Shown: positions 58,668-64,000 of the stretch, piece after piece
How positions within the stretch are numbered: position 1 is the first letter of the stretch
How the letters are laid out: every line of letters begins with the position of its first letter
NCBI RefSeq assembly: GCF_031755915.1
Contig: NC_083388.1
Span: forward strand, 14,024,501-14,088,500
Reading direction: 5' to 3'
From: Ziziphus jujuba
Lineage: Eukaryota > Streptophyta > Magnoliopsida > Rosales > Rhamnaceae
DNA: 64,000 bases
The notes under the pieces: generated by a model
What the model was told of the DNA's origin: nothing
What the model saw: the letters and a program-made list of their open reading frames with translations, nothing else
The model's database searches: none
Position numbers and translations under genes: made by a program

Positions 58668-60380
58668 GTTAAAGGGAGGAGTCAAGCTAATGACTTTAAA
58701 CAAGCGCTCTTGGGAGGCAACCCAAAATTCTTTCTTGACCTTATATTTATCTATTTATTTTAGTTGTTTTCTTGTCTTTAGGTTGTTTTGATGTGTTTTG
58801 TTTGAGTTTTTGCAAGGTTTTAAGATGTTTAGGTGTAAAAGAGCAAAAGACGAATGTTGAGAATTTAAAGTCTAAAGTTAGGTTTTTAGAGTATCACCAC
58901 CTTGAATATGCATTGGAGTACATCAAATTTTTCACATTACGAGGAACATTCCATGTCCTCAAAGGGGAGTATTCTTTACCTTTTATTTACTTTTGCTTTA
59001 TTTTATGTTTTTCACAATGAGGACATTGTTCATTTTAAGTTTGGGGGTGAAAAGCATGCTTTGCATCTTTTAAATCTTGTCCATTTAAGTGTTTTTATAA
59101 GTTTTCAAAAATGTTAGTTTTAGTTTTTATTTTCCTTCATTATTATAAAAAAAATAAAAAATAAAAAATATTTTTGTGGTGTTTTCTTAAGTACTTTAAT
59201 GAGCCAATGATAAGACTATGATTGAAAATAAATTGGTTTTTAGATGGTGGATTTGTTTTTGTGTATGCTTAAATGCTTGAAGTTATATTCGCATATTGTT
59301 ACTTTCAATAAATTTTGAGCACATAATCGATAATGCATAATTTTGATTGTGTTTTGAAGAAGGTTTGCATGAATTAGAGTACTTTATTATTAATTCAACT
59401 CTAGAACTTGCTTGATTATTGCTTGAGGCGAAATCCTAGGTGGATGCATTACTAAGAATATGATTTAGGCCATCTTTGTTTAAGTTTGAGCCTTTCAAGC
59501 CAACCTAATACATTATCTTCCACTAGTACCTTATTTGAGCCTTTAGGATGCATAAAGATGTATTAGAGCATTTTCTTCATTAAAGCACATTTACTTACCC
59601 TTTTTGAGCCTTAAATTTCTTTTTCCTACCTTGAACACACTACAAAGAGAGCTTTAATTGAATTGATATGAATATATGCTTGTGAGCTTGTTTGAGTGTT
59701 GAAAAAGAAAAAAAAAAGTTTGGAGGCTAAGTATTTGGTGAATTTGGCTCTAGTATACATTTTTGTGTAAATTGGAGGTTTGAATGTGCAATAAGAAGAA
59801 AAATAAGTTTCGGGGTTTACTGGAAAAGAAAGAAAAAAAAAAGAAAAAAAAAAGAAAGAATATGTGTGATTTGAAGAATATATGCACAATAAAAAGGAGA
59901 AAAAGGATATTGAAATTGAAGAAGTTCTTATAAAGAAACAAATTTTACAAGTAATTTATTCATTGATATTTAATTTTAGCTTTCTTTCTTTGATTTATTA
60001 TATCTTATCCTTTTTTTCTTTAGCCTTAACAATAGAAACCATGAAGTCCTAATGATTTAAGGTGGTGCATTAACCTACATTAGTGGAGAGTGATAATTAA
60101 GTCAAGCATATGGTAGTTCATACGTTATTATCAATCTCTAATTCTTGTAAATTTATTCAAGCATATGATAATTAAGTGTATAAATTGATTTCCACACACA
60201 CACATTGGAAGTATCATATATGTTGGATAGAATATAAGGTATTGAGCTACATAATTACTTTGAAACCATTTGAAAAGTCATATGTTATACAATCTTTGAG
60301 GCACCTCATTAAAGTATCTTATGTTCTTCAAAAGATTGATTTTTCCTATTCTTCTTCTTTGCTAGGGACTGGCAAATCTT
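58668..60380 (+). mobile_element. Non-coding 3' region of Athila unit 3
   Basis: Matches units 1 and 2; extra polypurine-like word at 59037-59048. No gene recognised. Confidence 0.8.
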
Positions 60381-60395
60381 AAGTTTGGGGGTATT
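60381..60395 (+). promoter_or_regulatory. Polypurine tract before LTR4
   Basis: Same 15 bases, directly followed by TGTTAGG. Confidence 0.85.
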
Positions 60396-62140
60396 TGTTA
60401 GGTCTAAAATATTGATGATTTTATGCCATATTTATAGCTTAATATTTGTTAGTTTGTGTTAATTTGTTATGGAAAGATACTTAATTATATATTTTTCTAA
60501 ATCTAGGTAAAAAAAGGAAGAATTTTAAGAAAACAACCATAAAAATGGATTCTTTGGGTCGAATTATGGTGGGAAGCAAGATTTCAGCTCGAACGAACTA
60601 AGCATTAAAAAGATTCCAAAAAGATACCTTGAAGATTCCATAAAGATTCTATCGGGAATTTCATGATGGAAGTGGATGTCATATGAATCATCACGATCTG
60701 AGGATTTCAAATGTCTCGTTATTTTTCGATTTCGAGGTGCGAGCAAAGAGTTATCATCATTTAAAGTTTAGAATTTATAAAAAATACTATTCTAGTTAAA
60801 TCTCCACCATTGATCAAAAGAGGGAATCAAGGCAATTTGAGGGCCAAGATAAAAACAAGTGGCAATAATTGGTTAATTTATCATTAATGAGGCACATGTC
60901 ATGTCACATGCTTCATTAAGGATAAATTAAACTAATTAACTATTTCTTTAAGAGGAATTAGATAAAAGGAAAGTAGTAGAGAGCAAGTAATATACAGTTT
61001 CCTTTTTACACATGAAATTCTTCCAACCCTTTTCATGGCCTAAAAAATGTATCTTCCAAGACTCCCACATTGAAAATAAAGAGAGAAAAAGATTCCCAAG
61101 GCCCTATATATATAACCCCCACCACATTGAAGGAAGAGATACAAGTTTAGAGAGTTATTTAAGAGCTTTTAGGAGGCTTAAATTGAAACAAACCAAATTT
61201 TGGGAGTCTCTAAGATTCTTAAGGGTTCTAGGGTTTTAAAGTTTTAGAGTTTTAGGAGATCAATTGGAGAGCTTGGAGGAGGCAGAGAGACGTGGGCTTG
61301 CTTGGAGAAGAAGGCTACAACTTTGAGAGCTCTTGGAGGAGAATTTCTCCAATAGTTTTTATTCTCTTTTCCTTTCTCTTTAATTGTGAATCTTATTATT
61401 TTTAATAATTATGGATGTTGAAATTATTTTTACCATGAACTAATTTTCATAGCTAGGGCTATGATGTAGCCCTAACTATGAAGGTTTAATTATTTTAATA
61501 TATGTTAAGTTTTATTTAATTAGTAATATGTTTTGTTAATAAATCATTGGTATACTTAATGATTTTATAGGCCGGAAGGAATGAATGATTTTAATAATAT
61601 TTGAGCTTGGAAAATGATAATGTTATGGATCTCCAATGATTTACATGAATGCATAATTGATTGGAAAATAGTTATGTCTCATGCCATATTATTTGCTTAA
61701 TCTATGCTTGATGAATTTGCATGATTTAATTTATAGGCCGAAAGGAATAAATTAGGTTATGTGAATATTATCAATTGTGAGTGGAAACTAACTACTTTTG
61801 ATTAATTTTGTGATTAAGTGTGGTTAACAAAATTACTAGTTAATTAAATTTACATATTTAAGTAATTAAATTGGAATAGTTAGTGGTGAAATCAAATGCC
61901 CTAGTATTCATAATTATTCAATTCTCTCTCTTACTTGAAATTGATCTAATTTTAATTGATTTCTTTTGTTTAATTTAGTTTATTTAGTTTTCAATTGCCA
62001 TCTTAAATTTTAGTTCAAATATTATCAAAACCTAATTATCTTTGGTACTTAATACTTAATCCCTTGGGTACGAAAACCATATTTTTCCACTTTATTACTT
62101 GAAAACGATTCGTGCACTTGCGAGTTGATTTTACACATCA
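60396..62140 (+). repeat. Athila array LTR4
   Basis: 1745 bp. It carries the two LTR3-type variants (TAATGATTTTATA near 61559, GATTTCTTTTG near 61959) but the common TTTTAAGAAAAC. Confidence 0.95.
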
Positions 62141-62146
62141 AGTTTT

Positions 62147-62164
62147 TGGCGCCGTTTCCGGGGA
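62147..62164 (+). promoter_or_regulatory. Primer-binding site, unit 4, with the same mismatch as unit 3
   Basis: T at 62157, as at 52992 in unit 3. Confidence 0.93.
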
Positions 62165-62360
62165 TTAAGGCATTAATATTAATTCGGATTGGGTTTAGTA
62201 GTACTTTGATCATTGTTTTCTTATTTTAAATTTTTATATTTGTTTCTTAATTTTGGTTTTAGTGTTGCATGCTAGGGTTTTAGAAAATAAACCAGCACCT
62301 AGAAAACAAGCCATAAGGGGTACTTGGGTACGTATAGACCAAGGAACTCAAGAAGGTGCA

Positions 62361-64000
62361 ATGGCCAACCAAAGAGAAGATGATTTGCCCATATGCGAGT
62401 ATGCTGCTCACAAGAAAGTTGGTGATTTGTCTTGCATAAGGAGACCACCCATTGAAGCAAACAATTTTAAAATTGAAGCATCTACTACTTCTTTGCTTAA
62501 TAATGTTCAATTTTGTGGTTTGCCTCATGAAGATCCAAACATGCATATTTCTAGTTTTCTTCAATTGTGTGATATGTCTAAACAAAATGGTGTTTCTGAT
62601 GATGCTTTTCGATTAAGACTTTTTCCTTGGTCTCTTAGAGACAAGGCAAAAGTGTGGTTAAATTCTTTACCTGCAGGTACTATCACTACATGGGATGCTA
62701 TGGAGGCAAAATTCCTAGACAAATTGTTTCCTTAATCAAAGACCGCAAAATTGAAAAGTGATATAAACAATTTTTGTCAATGGGACCAAGAGACTTTGTA
62801 TGATGCATGGGAGCGCTTCAAGGAACTATTAAGAAGATGCCCACACCATGGTTTTCCAACATGGATACAGGTACAGATTTTCTATAATGGTCTAGATTAT
62901 GGTAACAAACAATTGGTAGATGCAGCTGCAGGAGGTTCTTTAATGAAGAAGAGGCAATCAGAAGCATTTGAATTAATTGAAGAGATGGCCCATAATAACT
63001 ACCAATATCCAAGTGAGAGGAGACTACATGGAAGAAGTCAAGTAAAGGCCGTGGACGACGTTGATATTAACAACTTAGGAGCTCAACTTGCAACCCAATT
63101 CATGAAGACCTTGAACACTCAATTTCGTCAAATAAGGGTGAATTCTATCCAATCTACTAATAATTTTTTATTTTGTGATTTATGTGGTGCTCATGATCAT
63201 AAGAGTGTGGATTGCCAAGTTGGAAATCCTTTTGCTTCTGATGATGTTAATTTTGTAGGGAACTTCCAAAAGCAACAAAATAATCCATATTCTAACACAT
63301 ATAATCCAGGATGGAGGAACCACCCAAATTTTTCATGGTCTAACAACAACCAGCAAGGGTCTAATCAAGGACAAAGTGGAGGGTTTCAAAGACAACAATT
63401 CCAATCTCCATTCTACCAAAAGCCGCAACTTGCACATCAAAATCAAAATTCTTCTCAAGCTTAAACTCAATTTTCTTCACTTGAACAATCCTTGCAAGAG
63501 TTATCTAATAATACTAATTCTTTCATGCAGAGAACTGAGCAACAATTGACAAACCATAGTCAAATGTTCAACAACCAAATGGCTGCAATCAAAAGCTTGG
63601 AAAACCAAATAGGTCAATTAGCAACTCAATTCCAAAGAAGTCAAGGAACTTTGCCAAGCCAAACGGAGAAGAACCCAAAGGAGCAGGTTCAAGCCATTAC
63701 ATTAAGAAGTGGAAAGCAAGTAGCCGGGCCTAAAAAAAGTGACAAGGGGATGGTAATTCTTGATGATGAAGATGAAGAGAGCCCTATAGACTCAACATCA
63801 CACTTGGTCACACATGACAACTCAAAATCAAATGTGGAGCATAATGAGGCTTATAGGAGAAAAGATGAAGGTTTAAGTGATGCCATGAAGTCTCCACCAA
63901 CAAAGTACATACCGCCACATGTAAGAGAGGCCGAGAGCTCACTAACTGGATCAAAGAAAGTTGAACCAGCACCTTACCTAACCAAATCTATTGACAAGCA
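62361..64000 (+). pseudogene. Athila gag-pol, unit 4 (cut by window end)
   Basis: Frame opens at ATG 62361 and has TAA at 62733-62735 and 63462-63464, the first two shared stops. It then stays open to the window end in the Gag-protease spacer. It has QVKAVDD like units 2 and 3 (unit 1 has QVKAMDD) and AGA at the site of the unit 2 TGA. Protease, RT and integrase lie outside the window. Confidence 0.93.

Larger units (their letters stand above)
32900..64000 (+). mobile_element. Head-to-tail array of an Athila-lineage Ty3/gypsy retrotransposon with shared LTRs
   Basis: Order: LTR1, internal 1, LTR2, internal 2, LTR3, internal 3, LTR4, start of internal 4. Unit starts are 32900, 42066, 51231 and 60396, with periods of 9166, 9165 and 9165. 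Neighbouring internals share one LTR, unlike a normal insertion with two. Lineage evidence: a primer-binding site complementary to tRNA-Asp, a gag with RLRLFPWSLRDKA, a protease with [17 protein letters not shown] and an integrase with DFMGPFPSS, all typical of Athila. The left flank is TTACC (32895-32899); the right end lies outside the window. No unit could make functional proteins without stop-codon readthrough. Confidence 0.95.

Noticed and set aside
32900..64000. CRISPR-like or satellite array because of the regular period
   Set aside because: The 9165-bp unit contains LTR, primer site, gag-pol and polypurine tract, so it is a retrotransposon array.

Overview
This is nuclear DNA of a flowering plant, most likely a eudicot. 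The evidence is an AT-rich background, GT-AG introns, one plant-specific INDETERMINATE DOMAIN (IDD) zinc-finger gene, and a dense nest of plant LTR retrotransposons and a CACTA transposon. I cannot name the species from the sequence alone. No bacterial gene, tRNA, rRNA or CRISPR array was seen.

Layout. 1-620: an LTR-like fragment, then about three degenerate copies of a ~150-bp tandem repeat. 621-5688: AT-rich intergenic DNA and the upstream region of the gene, with microsatellites, an uninterrupted run of about 30 G, and a small upstream ORF. 5689-7632: the only cellular gene, a three-exon IDD transcription factor (522 residues). 7633-12274: intergenic. 12280-13395: a solo LTR of a CRM-like Ty3 family. 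About 13600-17244: a decayed CACTA (TNP2) transposase gene on the minus strand, split by an Athila solo LTR (13657-15138) and probably by another LTR-like segment (16324-16878). 17623-25153: minus-strand, internally deleted CRM-like elements that keep gag and protease but have lost reverse transcriptase, RNase H and the integrase core, arranged LTR-internal-LTR-internal-LTR. 25154-32899: a decayed plus-strand CRM-like element, split in its protease by an Athila solo LTR (27358-29100) and cut in its 3' LTR at 32899/32900. 32900-64000: a head-to-tail array of an Athila-lineage Ty3/gypsy retrotransposon that runs off the window.

The main discovery candidate is the array: four LTRs and three and a fraction internal regions alternate with a period of 9165 bp (9166 for the first). 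Neighbouring units share single LTRs rather than having two each. All units carry the same in-frame TAA stops, and units 3 and 4 share the same base change inside the tRNA primer-binding site. These facts point to multiplication at the DNA level of one already defective element (unequal exchange between LTRs, or insertion of a concatemer of single-LTR circles), not to independent retrotransposition. Assembly collapse or expansion must also be considered. The second candidate is the gag-protease-only derivative, whose identical deletion in two copies also sits in an LTR-sharing tandem arrangement.

Nesting gives a relative order: the CRM-like element and the CACTA gene are older; the Athila insertions that became solo LTRs, and the Athila founder of the array, came later.
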